DNA from: Actinostola sp. cb2023 | Taxonomy: Eukaryota; Cnidaria; Anthozoa; Actiniaria; Actinostolidae | Length of the DNA: 64,000 bases | Direction of reading: 5' to 3' | Assembly: GCA_033675265.1 (NCBI GenBank) | Contig: JAUJYZ010001141.1 | Location: 46,341 to 110,340 of the forward strand | In this document: piece after piece, positions 1 through 12,067 of the stretch | Position numbering within the stretch: the stretch's first letter is position 1 | Layout: each line of letters opens with the position of its first letter | Program-made: the position numbers and the translations under genes | Notes under the pieces: generated by a model | Told to the model about the DNA's origin: nothing | What the model saw: the letters and a program-made list of their open reading frames with translations, nothing else | Database searches by the model: none

Positions 1-1
1 G

Positions 2-114
2 TTGACAATGGATTTGACGTCACAAAATGTTCAAAACTTTGCAGTGAAACCACTCGCTACGCTCGTGGTTCCACTTGAGTTTAGAACATTTTGTGACGTC
101 AAATCCATTGTCAA
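2..114. repeat. Imperfect inverted repeat at the window edge
   Basis: The first ~36 bases reappear as their reverse complement at 81-114 (shared core TTGACAATGGATTTGACGTC). The spacer holds a smaller hairpin around CACTCGCTACGCTCGTGG. It looks like a short foldback or MITE. Its left end may be cut by the window edge. Confidence 0.7.
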
Positions 115-1916
115 TAAGAGTACAGACAATGGAAAACCCCTTGCGATTTGTTAAACTTACAGTCCAGAAAGGTCTTCTGTTTTTCACTAAATCTAACTTT
201 CTTGGTTGTAGACTTGAGTGCCCACTGAAGAAGTTATTGAATTTTGTAGTTAGTGCTATTGTTTCTCTGCCGTCGTCCTCACATCCCCGTCCTCGATGCT
301 TTTAAAAAGTGCCTATTAATAAATCCAACCCAATGAATGTTGGTTAAACTTTTCAGTTTTTGCCAATATATGATTCCAGTCAACTCTAAGCCATACGTGA
401 AAACATGGTATGGGATACAGGGAGATATTTAATAGAGCCAAGGGACAAGTCAGGGGACGCGAAGCCTAGGCGGCGAAAGCCCAGAATATGCGGACACCCT
501 CTGGCGACTAGTTATTTGCCATATTTATGAAATAAACTTGTTTTTTGTCTTCCATACTTTTCAAACCGACGCGAACAAACGCAGGACAGAAAAGGATAAG
601 TATTTCATGATTAATTTTGCAAACAAATAAGAAATCGCTCTCTATTATAGCTATACAAATTAAACTAGGTATTTGAAGTGATCTCACTTCCGGTCAGCGG
701 CTAACATTGCATGACATTTCCGGTTTTGATAATACGAACCAAACACTATTTTCTTGTTGTTTTAAAGATTTTATTGGGAACATTTCAGCACAGTACAGTA
801 CTCAGGATACACCACGAGGCTCTTACAAAGTGTATGGACCATATATACAGCTCTGTGGAATGATTTTCCTGCTTCGATTGGAGTGAACGTCAATATTTAC
901 AGTTCTTATTTACCAGTCGTTCGATAGTGTGCCGGTTTGTGTGAGCGGAAGAACCAAAAGTTTTCCTATCTGGACGCTTTTAAGTTGTAATATAAAAGCT
1001 ATTTCATGCCTGTTAGTGTCTGTACCATGTATAGCCGAGAATGTGGAACAATCAGAGTACAATTTCATCGATTAGACTGACATCGTGAAAACTGCCCAAA
1101 TTCGCAAGGTAGGCCTTGAATGAATATTTATTTCTCAGACTTCGCATCTTCAGACTTTCAATAATTGCATTGAATGGGTACACTACATAATAGGAGTTAG
1201 CTTTATAGCTGTATTCAGTCAATGAAAGGAATTTTTGAGGGAAATAATCAAGCTACAACATGACGAATTTTTCATATTTTGAACATTTCCCTCAAATGGT
1301 ACGAATCCCCATAGTAAAATTATCATACTCCCCAAAGAGATTTTTCTGGATTCTGTAACATCGATGTCTATAGAAGTTGTGATAAAAGTAAAAGTTCTCA
1401 GAAGTGCGTACTTTCGGAGCTATAAGCGAAACATTTGTGCCTGTTTTTCCTGTCTGTCAAAATGGCCGACATGGCCCCTCGCCAAGTGTCGATTTTCTGA
1501 GCGAATACTCGAAGACAATTGTAGTCATTAACTATTTGTAAAACTAGAAGAGTTGACCTGCTTTAGAAACAAATTTGAATAAAATTGGTTTAAATGCGCC
1601 GGAGAACCAGCCTCATTCATTTGCACTTTGCAGGAGGGAATTTTGGGTTGAATTTGTGGGGACTGGGCCAGAAGGAACAATTGCCGTTTCCATGGCAACA
1701 ATACATTTGATGACCCCAACATGGGGTGTTTTTGTGCACCCCCCTAGGTGGCCTACCTGCACACAAAATTTCAAGGGGGGTTAAAAAATTTCATTTCCAA
1801 CTTTGTTTGATTCTTACAGAGACCTGTTCTTAATGTCACAATGCAAGCAAGTTAGTAATTTACACCCTGTGCAATGTCAGATATATCTACATTATTTTTA
1901 TAAGAAAAATATTCTT
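115..1916. other. Non-coding stretch
   Basis: Only short ORFs without recognisable motifs occur here, and no convincing exon was seen. The text is AT-rich with short G/C runs near 1740-1780. No terminal repeat or tandem array was noticed. Confidence 0.4.
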
Positions 1917-2467
1917 ATTAAACGGGGACATAAATCGTTCAAAATTTGATGAAGCTGAAACTTCACTGAATTAATCTTGAAGGGTCTTATAATCACTAGT
2001 TAAAATATTTTCACAATATTGGAGGGAAGTACTATATTTTTATGAATCTTTAGAGCTGTCAGTGATGTCACTTACTCAACCCAAACTCAGCTCCATACAT
2101 TTCTTTGTATTTTGTGAGTCAAAATATCACAATGTTTTGTTCAGATAACAGTTCTGCATCGAATAAAACTGGTCAAACAATCAATCCTAAGCACAAATAA
2201 TGTAAGAAAACTAACGTTTAGCTTCATAGAAATAAAACAATTCAAGATATTAAACATGAAGAAATGTATGGAGCGAAGCCATGTTGATTGTTAGGTTTGA
2301 GTATGTGACGTCACTAACACCTCTAAAGATTCATAAAAATATATTACTTCCCATTGGAATGTCTGAGAGAAAAACGAACCACTGATTGTATGGGCCTTTG
2401 ACATTATTTCAGTGAAGTTTCAGCTAAATCAAATTTTGAACGATTTACGTAATAGTCCCCCTTTAAT
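1917..2467. mobile_element. MITE / foldback with ~190-bp inverted arms
   Basis: The left end (ATTAAACGGGGACATAAATC) and right end (GATTTACGTAATAGTCCCCC, then TTTAAT) are inverted copies, and the match runs inward ~190 bp on each side, including the region around GACGTCACT. The arms are imperfect, so the element is old or assembled from diverged halves. It has no ORF. A TTA or TTAA target is possible but the exact edge cannot be fixed by eye. Confidence 0.75.
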
Positions 2468-2807
2468 GGTTTAGATTATTCCATTATTATTCACAGTAAT
2501 AAATATATATTGAAATGAAATATACCGGTAGCATGGAATCAAGAATATTTAAGAAAACATACATACCGGTAGATTGTTTCATTTTAATATGTAGAGTGAT
2601 ACTGTGTGTCTTATCAAATATTTGACTTGTCATCAATAAATTAAAATATCATTGTTAGATATTGTGTCATGTTTAAATGCAATTACCACAATAGCTATGC
2701 ACATACATATGAACATATTACATTATTATTACTATTATTGGTACTAACTTGAGCTCATTCAAGTATTTCAAGTATTTCAGCAGAAGAATACCAACTTTTC
2801 ATACATT

Positions 2808-3053
2808 TTATTCACTTGTTGTCAATTCCATAAATGAATCTTCAAGCTGTGAAATTAACAAGTTGGCAATTGCCATCTCAAACAATTCGAAATCTTCCAG
2901 GAAGGTTTCCCAGTCATCAAGAAACATATCCTTGAATTCACTAAAGTCATCTTCTGAGGCATGCAAATCCTCTATGTCGCAAAACTCTTCATTTAAAATA
3001 GTAAGTATCTTGTTAGCATGTCGCATGTCCCAGATTTCAACAACGTTACATAT
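2808..3053 (-). pseudogene. RecQ-like helicase, C-terminal end, cut off by the Gypsy insertion
   Basis: Read on the minus strand, this continues the reading frame that stops at 19574 on the other side of the Gypsy element. The first residues after the duplicated ATAT include VVEIWDMRHANKIL, which matches the C-terminal tail of a RecQ-like helicase family common in cnidarians and related animals, recalled from family knowledge. An acidic stretch (FSEFKDMFLDDWETFLEDF) follows, then a stop near 2808. The piece has no catalytic function alone. It shows that the retrotransposon landed inside the 3' part of the gene at 19574-21533. Confidence 0.72.
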
Positions 3054-3217
3054 TGTAAAGTAATCGACTTTATTTGTTCATGAATTCACTTATCAAAACA
3101 GTCTAAACAGTCTCGAACTGCAACGTGACTCCAAAACGTAACTTGAACGTTCTTTTCTTGCAAGTTGACCGCTGACCGGCTCAGGTTCAGCGGCCGCTGA
3201 CCACTGTCAACATTACA
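3054..3217 (-). repeat. Gypsy 3' LTR
   Basis: 164 bp, identical by eye to 19410-19573 except one C/T difference near 3187 (GGTTCAG versus GGTCCAG). Such near-identity implies a recent insertion. It contains the palindrome-rich stretch around GCGGCCGCTGACC. No clear TATA or poly(A) signal was assigned. Confidence 0.93.
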
Positions 3218-3230
3218 CTCTCCCCCCCTT
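3218..3230 (-). other. Polypurine tract of the Gypsy element
   Basis: On the minus strand AAGGGGGGGAGAG lies immediately upstream of the 3' LTR, where the plus-strand primer of LTR retrotransposons is expected. Confidence 0.8.
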
Positions 3231-3901
3231 ACAATGCCATAAGTTAGTCATTTGTCCTTTTACAACATCACTATACAAGGGCCTAATGCTGTCGGAATGG
3301 ACCCACTCTCCAAAGCGTTGGGGCTCCCGCCTTTGTCTTTGACTTCTTCGTGCTGTTTCTGGTTCGGTTGATCCTCCTGGGGCTTCTCCATTCTCTTGTG
3401 GTTCACCTTCCCCGTTGTCACTGTCCTCATCACTTTCATCGTCGGAATCTCCGAAGATCGGGAGACTTGTCGAGGGTGGAACCGTGTTGGTGCTTGTAGT
3501 GGGTTTCTTTGGTACTCCAGAAGGCTGTGTATCATGAACTGGTTTGTCATCTGTCACATCAGCTTGGCTCGGTTTGGTAAGATGAAGTGGTCTAGAGTGC
3601 AGGTAACGTAGCTGATCATGGTGACGAATGAATCTTTGTCGAAAATTGTCAGAGTTCTTAATACGATATGTGTTCCCTTCGCGGCACTGGATAACGATGT
3701 AGGGCCCTGCCCATGCTCTATGGAGTGACTTCACTTGACCTTTTCTTGTTGGTGAGTAGACGAGTACCTCATCCCCAACCTTGAACCTTTGTGTAGTAGA
3801 ACCTCCTTGCTCTTTTCTGCCCTTTTTTCCTTCTGAAGTCTGTCTCTGGTGGAACTAACGTCGTGTGCTTCCTTGAGGGTTTTTTGCAAGATCGATGGCC
3901 C
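3225..3901 (-). pseudogene. Gypsy integrase C-terminal region and pol tail
   Basis: This is the downstream part of the integrase reading frame, separated from 15300-16059 by the EnSpm insertion. The minus-strand ORF at 3213-3734 shows HRAWAGPYIVIQ and NTYRIK, a typical Gypsy post-integrase small-barrel segment. A low-complexity acidic region (DSDDESDEDSDN) and a basic tail follow. The stretch at 3735-3901 is related but reads in other frames, with breaks near a run of A (~3884) and between ~3790 and 3850. The tail would bind DNA or chromatin in an intact element. It is not functional here. Confidence 0.8.
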
Positions 3902-3924
3902 ACTCACAGGGCGAAAAAACAAAT

Positions 3925-4210
3925 TTAATGAAAAATTAAAGGTGATGAAAGATTCTTAAATCTGTTGTAGAATCTTTAAGTTTACGTAAATCTATTTAAA
4001 TGTCCTTAAAGGCCTAAACAAATTTAAGTCGTATTTCAGAAAGGTTTAAGTTATCTTTATGTGTGACTTCTTTCATTAGCATTAAAACGTTAATTAAAGT
4101 TAACTTAAAAGATAATACCTATTTAATTACACTTTAAGTAAATCATTTTTGTCTACTTAAAGACATAATTCATTTAATATACCTTTATGGTGCTGATAAA
4201 TACCATTTAA
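3925..4210. repeat. Left subterminal repeats of the EnSpm element
   Basis: Short motifs of the type CTTTAAG, TTAAAT and ACTTAAAG recur many times in both orientations. The same vocabulary returns at 14931-15280. In CACTA elements such motifs bind the accessory protein. That role is inferred here. Confidence 0.6.
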
Positions 4211-5441
4211 ATGTTGATGCGGACTTATTTTAGACGTGTAGTGGGGAATCCCATATTTCGAGTCGTACGCACGGTAGTTTGCCGCTACGATCATTTATTT
4301 ATAGATCAGACACTGTGAAAAATCTTCCAATACTCATTCATAGTGATGATTTCGTGGTTCTCTGTAAACACCGGTCCTTACATTTTTATCCCTATTCCAG
4401 ACCAAAATGAAAACAAAACCGGGCTCCCTGTTTCCTGTTGCTAAGCAACTTCAGGAACAACAAATACACAGAGCCGCGTGCGAGATTGATCGTATTTTAC
4501 AAATTCGTTCCTCGTCACACTCATATTTATATATTTATAAAGCGCATCACAAGAAGCTATGCCTCAAAATGTTTATTGTAACCACTGCGACAGTCTTGTG
4601 TCTCGATCTACGTACGAACGACACCAAAGGAAGAGACATTTGGAATCAGCACGTTCTTTACACCACGTGAAGGATGTGGTATTCGAAGATTCCTCTTCAT
4701 CAGACGAAAGTACAGCCCATGAAACGTCGTCAGCTGAACAAAATGGTAAGATATGTTATTAAATATCGCTAAAACATCACACAAATGCTTGAACATCACA
4801 TTTTACCAGTTTAGCTGCAATGCATACACTGATACAACTGTATTTACATTATATTTTATTGCTCAGTTATATTAAAAACTGTTATAAAGCTAACAGTTTT
4901 ACTTACAATGATATTATTATTCCATAGAGAACTTTGTTTCTTATCATTCACATTGCAATGATATAACAATATGCTGTGCACAGCAGTACAGTACAGATGT
5001 AGTTAATGCCTTTATAAATTCATTCATATAATTTACCTTGATTTATATAAGCTTATTCAATGTGTGACTCTTTATTACTAACGGAGATAATTTTCACCCT
5101 TCCCACCCACCCCAAGATATAAAAGTTTGCATTTTGGCGTTGCAACTTAAGTTAAAAGCCCCACTATCTCAAACAATTATGTTCTAGATAATGAGGTTCT
5201 AATGGCAGTATTTATTACTTTAATTACTTTGCATTGAAACATTTGACACTAATGCTACTTTATTTATTTCCAGAACTGTCTAATCTAACAGAAGAACATC
5301 CCTCCAATTCTAATTCTGCAGAAACAAGCACTTTTGAAGTAAATTATTATTTTTAATTAATGTACATGTATTTTAATATGTTACTAATTTATCCTGATCT
5401 TTCTTAATTAATTAATTGATTTATATATATATTATATATAT

Positions 5442-5896
5442 AACCAATGTGTATACTACTCAGTTTTTGAGTACATAGAGTTTAAATTCTATGTACTCAA
5501 AAACTGAGTAGTATACACATTGGTTAAATTCGCTCCTTCATTGTAGAGCACTATCTTGGTTTCACCGGTGAACTTCACCTATATATATATATATATAATT
5601 CAGGTGAAGTTCACCGGTGAAACCATCTTGGTTTCACCGGTGAACTTCACCTGAATTATATATATATATAAAAACTGAGTAGTATACACATTGGTTAAAT
5701 TCGCTCCTTCATTGTAGAGCACTATCTTGGTTTCACCGGTGAACTTCACCTGAATAGACCGACGTGAAGTCAGTCCACTCTTCAGTTAATCTCTATGTAT
5801 AGAGATTAACTGAAGAGTGGACTGACTTCACGTCGGTCTACGAAACAAATTGTATTAAACTCTATGTACTCAAAAACTGAGTAGTATACACATTGG

Positions 5897-5899
<3 letters not shown>
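5442..5899. repeat. Nest of perfect palindromes and direct repeats in an EnSpm intron
   Basis: Three long palindromes follow one another: 5442-5525 (arms of ~41 bp, AACCAATGTGTATACTACTC), ~5553-5654 (TTTCACCGGTGAACTTCACC, itself palindromic at TTCACCGGTGAA), and 5754-5842 (TAGACCGACGTGAAGTCAGT). About 83 bp of 5498-5580 is repeated directly at ~5668-5751, and the first arm returns at 5861-5899. TA-repeat runs join the parts. The text can fold almost completely. It lies between transposase exons 2 and 3. Confidence 0.85.
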
Positions 5900-5904
<5 letters not shown>

Positions 5905-5955
<51 letters not shown>

Positions 5956-5985
5956 TAAACTTTATTTCACGAGGGTACATTTAAC
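5905..5985. repeat. ATA microsatellite joined to a retroposon-like tail
   Basis: About 16 ATA units are followed by AAACTTTATTTCACGAGGGT. The same kind of junction (trinucleotide run plus TTTATTT...) occurs at 11620, 31797 and 61070. It suggests the 3' end of a LINE or SINE in minus orientation. Confidence 0.5.
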
Positions 5986-6078
5986 AGTATACTACTCAGA
6001 TATATATATATTATGAATCAAGTGATATTTGTCAAAACCGATAAAACAGTGATCAATGCATTATAATGCAGAGCAGAA

Positions 6079-6259
6079 ATAGTAGTTTCTAGGTGAATTA
6101 AAGACAAAACATTTGAGTATTAATTACTCCATTTACTGCTAGTACTCGAGTTTCACGCTTATGCGATCCTCAGGCGTAAGCGTAAAGCGTGAAACTCGAG
6201 TAGCAGTAAATGGAGTAATACTCAAATGTTTTGTCATTAATTTACCTAGAAACTACTAT
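6079..6259. mobile_element. Hairpin MITE (181 bp)
   Basis: Left arm ATAGTAGTTTCTAGGTGAAT through TTTACTGCTA.GTACTCGAGTT is matched by the inverted right arm ending CCTAGAAACTACTAT. The arms are ~80 bp and nearly perfect, with a short loop around GCGATCCTCAGG. It lies in the same intron as the palindrome nest. Confidence 0.85.
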
Positions 6260-7549
6260 ATATATTATTATATACTATGTTATTTCTTATTTGTCCAGTT
6301 TTTTTATAAATATGTATTGTTTTTTCATCATTTGTGAGAGCATTGAGATTTTTATGTGATGCACTCAAGAAATAAATTATTATTATTAATGCGCTATAGG
6401 CATTCAATCAACAGGAATTTACTATATATATTTTAATCTTTTTTTTCCTTCTCCAATCTCTTGCACAGGAAATAGGATATTCTGATGAATCTAGTTCACC
6501 ATGTGAAAGCACTGCTGCAGGAAATAGTTCAGACAATGACAGTGACTCCAGCGCCTGTTCTTCTGCTGCTGATGATGATGAAGTTTGGAGTGGTGTTTTA
6601 CCAGAAATGCTTTGTCAAGATCTCAACAACAATTACACCTAATATGCACTTACACTGCCATCTGAGAGAAGTGATATTAGACCATGGACCAGTAACAAGT
6701 TTTTGGTGTTTTAGTTTTGAACGATACAATGGTATCTTGGGAAGCACCCCTACAAACAATAGATCAGTTGAACTTCAAATAATGAGAAGATTCACAATTT
6801 CAAGGTTCTTCAATAATGATAATTTACCCCAACAGTTCCAAGATGAATTCCTTCCAATTTGTACACGATCAGCAGTTGTACCAGCTGATGCTAATAGATC
6901 AGACTCTGCAGAGGCTGAAGCATGGTTAGACAGTCATACTCTACAACAACTGCCATGTATAGCACCACTTAGAGGGGACATTGATTGGCATAATCATTTA
7001 GCAGGTATTTCAGTACCTTCATCTTACAGGATAAGTCACTTTGACACTGATGACATGCAACTTTTACTGGAAGTCTATAGCATTTTGTACCCTGCATTCA
7101 ATATCAACATCAAAGATTTAAGTGAAATCATCCACAAATTTGGTTCAGTTATGGTTGGATCAGTTTGTTATGGATCACGACTTGAATCACGACGTATCCG
7201 TTCCAGTTACATCCTTGCTTCCTGGCCTCAGGAAAATGGATCCATAAACACAGACACATTCTCACTTTGCGCTGGGACTGTTAAGTTTCACTTCAGTCAT
7301 TCCATCAAGATTGGACATAAATATCACATTCACTATTTTGCATGTGTCCACTGGTACAAACCTGCTGATGTGAGTAACTATTATGCAAACCCCATCAAAG
7401 TATGGATGTTAGATTATCAAGCCACTGGCTGTTCAATATTTATACCTGTACAGCGGATACACTCAAGGTTTGCCTGTGCAAAAGTAAAGAATAACAATGG
7501 GGGGAATGATCTAGTGTCATGTCCTATTGACAGGAAAGTTTTTTATTGA

Positions 7550-8960
7550 TTATATGAACAATAGCATTATTCTTTGCTTTAAAAGAATAAATAACAATGC
7601 ATAGAGTTGAATTGATGCACTTTCAGTGATATATTATTTTGCATCAATATGATCAGTATGCATGCAATGACAATAATCTAAATGTAAATACTGTAAATGC
7701 TTTAATAGTATCCCCTCTCAACAATGACTATTTTTAAATATGCCCCCGCCCAGGCCCCCTTATTAGAGCATTTATATATTATCTGTCTGATGTCAACACA
7801 AATTACACATCACAAGTTCTATTACCACAATGATAATTTGTTCATGATAATTTCATTTTGAAAAAAAAAAAAATTTAATATACATGCATGCATGTACATA
7901 TATGTAGCTAAATATCACTGCTTCTGTTTGGTAAATGGTTGAGCAAAATGATGCAAATCGAAAGGGAATTACAATATATAATTAATTTGTATCATTTTCA
8001 GTCAGTCAGCTACATGTAGCTGTTCAAATAAAATAATAAAATAATAATAAAAAATATGCTAATTTAGGGTTCACAAAAATCACACATGTATAGGGACAAC
8101 TCTTCAGGTGTATACTTTAACATATACATGTAGGCCTTTGAGAGGGTTTATACGCAGTATACACTTTTTTGCTATGGTATATGGTATATCACTTGCAAAA
8201 GAATAGGGAAGAGTGCCTTCAATCAGTTCTACAGCAATATGTAACTCTATAGTCACCCTGTTTTTAAATAAAGTGTATTATTATTATTAAATATTGCAAT
8301 ATTGTGTGACATACCTGGATTAATTGTCTAGTCCAAAGCATCCCCTCTGCCAAGGTAAGTAGACTGTTTAATCTTCTGGGGGTTGCAACCCTGTATAAGA
8401 TATTTAAATAAACAAAAAATTAAGTTGTGCGGTATAAAAGCACAGTATTTTCCTTAATTGTCGAACAGTTGGGCGAGAGAGAGAGAGAAAGAGAACGAGA
8501 GAGAGGACAGTGAAAGCCTTGTATATATATATATATTGTTTAATAATCAGCCATTCGGACTTAATAAAAGATTATAAATTAATTATAGGAATAGAATTAA
8601 CTATAATAATTAATAGGAATTTTAATTGATTGTTATTATTATTTTTCATGGTGCTTATCTTTAGTTTGTTTATTGTATTTTTTTGTATGCAGACTGAGGT
8701 GGTTCGCGTTAGTAGCAATCTCTTGATCAGTATATGGGGGTCATCCTTTAATTTAGTTTGTTGGTGTCTACTTCATTTTAGTTTTACTTTAGTTCTAGGT
8801 TCCTGGGGTTCATTTTTAGCGCGCGCGCTTTGCATGTGCGCACACGCGCTATTTGTTGTTTTCTTGTGTCACTTAGTGGACATGATTTAGCGGTTGACTG
8901 CGCGCGGATCAAATCAGTCTAAATCAATAAATTCTAAAGTCGTGAACTACAACTATTATT
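7550..8960. other. Non-coding EnSpm interior
   Basis: No exon was recognised. It contains an A run (7861-7873), palindromic CATGCATGCATGTACATATA-like text near 7885, a GA-rich run at ~8474-8510 and TA runs. The ORF at 8630-8890 is hydrophobic but has no recognised motif and was not accepted. Confidence 0.4.
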
Positions 8961-9197
8961 ATATATATATATATTTGCAAAAATTCGCGCCACTACTATA
9001 TATCAATATATCTGGTGCATTATGGGTAATTACATAATCGAAAATTCCCCTTAACGCGGGTCAACGCCAGCAAAGTTGGTAAAAATAATTAGTATAATGT
9101 TTGTTTTGCTTCATTTAATAAGTCACTACCCATAATGCACGCGATATATTGATATTTCGTGGCGGCCACAATTTTTGCAAATGACTGTATATATACA
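8961..9197. repeat. Inverted-repeat element (MITE-like)
   Basis: ATTTGCAAAAATTCGCGCC at 8973 and its inverted copy GGCGGCCACAATTTTTGCAA at ~9161 bound arms that also share TATCAATATATC and TGCATTATGGGTA. Arms are ~70 bp with ~20% mismatch. No ORF lies inside. Confidence 0.72.
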
Positions 9198-10843
9198 GTC
9201 ACATGTCTCATCATATATTCGTTTTGCGCGCACAACTTTAAGCACTTATTGTGCAGATAGAGCTGATATAATTCAAAGTATGAAGTATATCGGCTCCACG
9301 TGGACAATACTTGCTTGTTTCGGTTCGGACGCGCAATACGAATATGATGATGTGACATTTATTATAATATTAATATATTTTTAGCTGGACAACGTTAATG
9401 ACATTGACTGTATATAAATATATACCAGTAATTTGGAGGGAGTCAAAGACGAGACATAATATTTCTGTAACTCGGAGTAATTACTCCTGACTCCCCCTAA
9501 ATTATTACTACTATATTGCTCTGCAGCCTTAACGCATTGCATGAGCACTGTTATACCAGTGTAGACGTACCATATACCTGGATTTATACCATATTTATAT
9601 TTATTTCATTTTAATTTAATTTGTATAACGTAATACGTTTTATTCATGAGCCTCTGGCTCGGATATATTAAGGGCAACCTTATCCCACATATGACATTAA
9701 TAAATAGATTGATTGTTGTAGGTCAAAGTCGTTGCATAAATATTTATAGTTTTGAATTCCAATCAAAATATTATCTACAGAACAAATGAGTATTATTATT
9801 ATAGTACTGGCGGGGAGTTCACCACTCATTTCTGCCCTGGTGACCAGGGACTTCACTGGCTATCATTTGAGTAAGCTTATGCCCGAGGGGAGGGGGAAGA
9901 GGAGAGCTTTCGCTCGACTGCATGGTGCATTAAATTACAATATCGATACAACACCAAAATAAAGGTCTAAAATTTAACTAAAATACCTTACCTGTATTCT
10001 TTACTCTGCTGTATTCGTAGTAACTCTTCTTCTTTGAATCTCTTCCAGCAAAATGCAGACAGTCGTCTTTCTTTTCTGTTTTCAGCATTGAGTTCATCCA
10101 TCATTATCTCTCCTTGACATTTATGTAAATGTACGTAGTTGAACAGTCATATGTTTTGCAATTCTTGTCGACTTTTCTTCCCTATTCTGCGGGTTCGAAT
10201 GACATCTTTCTTTCTCTTATTTCTCTTAAGACGTTTCAGACGCAATGTTTTGATGTTCCTTGTTCTTGACTTCATAACCTCGCCAACCCGAGATTCAACA
10301 AGGTATAGTCTTCGCGAAACCTATTGTCAGCAAGCCCAAAATATTTGTTCTCGCACAATATGCTGTTAAGAACCCGCCGATTTGGAAGTTCAACAGCTTG
10401 ATCGCGCGAAGACATACCAGCAGAATAACAAGTATGGCGAAGTGGTCGAAATGGACCTCTATAACTTGTAAGCTTATTGAAGCAGGCTTGCTTCGGAACG
10501 TAATTAATGCATGAATTGACTTTCCCGCGATAACCTCCCGCCAATAATTCATAATTTTAAGAAACGTCACTTGAAGATCAAATATCGGTTCAAAGTCTAA
10601 ACCTCCACCAGCCAATAGTTATTTTCTGTTTGCGAAATGCACGTGAACACACCGGCGTGGAAATCAACGCAATTGGCCAGGTTATACGATCTGTTTACAT
10701 TCCGTAGTACTTAGAGTACTTAGACCAACGACTTTACAATTGTTCCCGCTCTTTTCGATTAGCGTTCAAAGACTTCAGAGAGCAAGAATTTACAGTTTTA
10801 TTATATCTTCTGAACACCACCTTCTACTTTATCATTATAAAAT
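9198..10843. other. Non-coding EnSpm interior upstream of the second gene
   Basis: Only short unconvincing ORFs on both strands (10139-10369, 10272-10615) occur. No domain was recognised. The last ~150 bases before 10844 probably contain the promoter of the accessory gene, but no core element can be named. Confidence 0.35.
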
Positions 10844-11614
10844 ATGGCTAATAATGGCATAGTACGACAACCTTCCATTGCCTCTCGATCGGGTACAGCT
10901 GGTAACGATTCCGTACCAGATCAATATGTGGTTCTTATGGAACGAGTGATCAACAGTAACGAGTCGATGTCAGAGGATAATAGGTCACTTCGGGAGCTAT
11001 TACATCAAAGTCGAGAGTCACTGAAACGACTAGAGAATCAGTTAGTAGGTCATGGGGCGACGCTACAACGTACCACAGGAACAGCAGCGAGATCGAACCA
11101 CAAACGAAATCGCCGGTCGACAGCAGAACAAATTCCAATTCCTCCTACATGTAGGGTAAGCTCCATCTGTTATAAGTAATTTAGTTATCTATATCGTAAA
11201 TAACGTCTTTTAGCGACCTTCTATACTTTGAGCTATAAACTATTTGAGTTTGTAAAGTGTGTAAAATAATGTACGTACGATCTCCAAGTCGAATTGCCCG
11301 CGGAAATTATATAACCGTCGCGCCAATTCCAGTAGGGGGTACCGGAGGGGAGTTCCAGTGGGGGAAGGGGGTGGGTGCGAAGGAACCTTTGTATATATTG
11401 CGCGCGTTTTCTAAGTGTCTAAAATAATTATAATTTATATTTATACATTTCTTTTTTCCAGAGAGAAGTAAGGAAGGCGTATAATTCTTTATTACAAAAA
11501 GACGATTTTTTAGGATTCCAGCCAACTGATAAGTAAGTATTTCAAATACAGTGGAACCTCTATAATACTTACTGACACCGAAGGACCAGAAATTCACCAC
11601 CCAAAATCACCTTT

Positions 11615-11649
<35 letters not shown>

Positions 11650-12036
11650 TTAATTCTTGAAAAAGCGCATTACATATATTTATACCGAAATGTATGTGCC
11701 TTTCACAGTAAAGTCAATCGGACATGAGACAATGTAATTTGCTTACAGGCGTATTGCAATTTCGTAAACAGGATTCTTTCATTTTTACATTAGCTCAGTA
11801 AATTGTAGCTTAAATATATAAAAAATCCAAGTTAAAGTGTATACAAATTAGGACGAATCTATATCCAGTCACAGTTGTTTTTATTAATTATTCATGATGT
11901 TTTAAATGCTAGATATGATACAGAACACAACATGGCTGTGGGCTCAAGGGTAATGAATGTAGTTATCCACAGAAATGGGGGCGAAAATTGCCAATGGACC
12001 CATGCCTCCATGGAAGGTAAGCACTGCACAGAACTC

Positions 12037-12067
<31 letters not shown>

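Larger units (their letters stand above)
4559..7549 (+). pseudogene. EnSpm transposase with the catalytic core deleted
   Basis: Exon 1 (4559-4745, starting MPQNVYCNHCD) has a CxxC and two H residues (CNHCDSLVSRSTYERHQRKRH), a likely zinc finger. Exon 2 (5274-5338) and exon 3 (from 6469) carry an acidic Ser-rich linker with good GT-AG borders. After LCQDLNNN (~6630) the frame jumps straight to TPNMHLHCHL and YGP-like HGPVTSFWCFSFERYNGILG, the DUF4218-like region near the C terminus of EnSpm transposases. That frame then runs to the stop at 7547-7549. The several hundred residues of the Transposase_21-type catalytic core are absent and the frames do not match across the join. The ORF starting at 6485 is out of frame with the real protein before the join. 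Confidence 0.8.

Noticed and set aside
6485..6630. The ORF start MNLVHHVKALLQ as the transposase N terminus
   Set aside because: This stretch is exon 3 of the real protein in another frame (acidic Ser-rich). The frames change at the deletion near 6630.
8630..8890. Hydrophobic ORF resembling a membrane protein
   Set aside because: Low-complexity T-rich DNA gives hydrophobic codons, and there is no start context, homologue or splice evidence.
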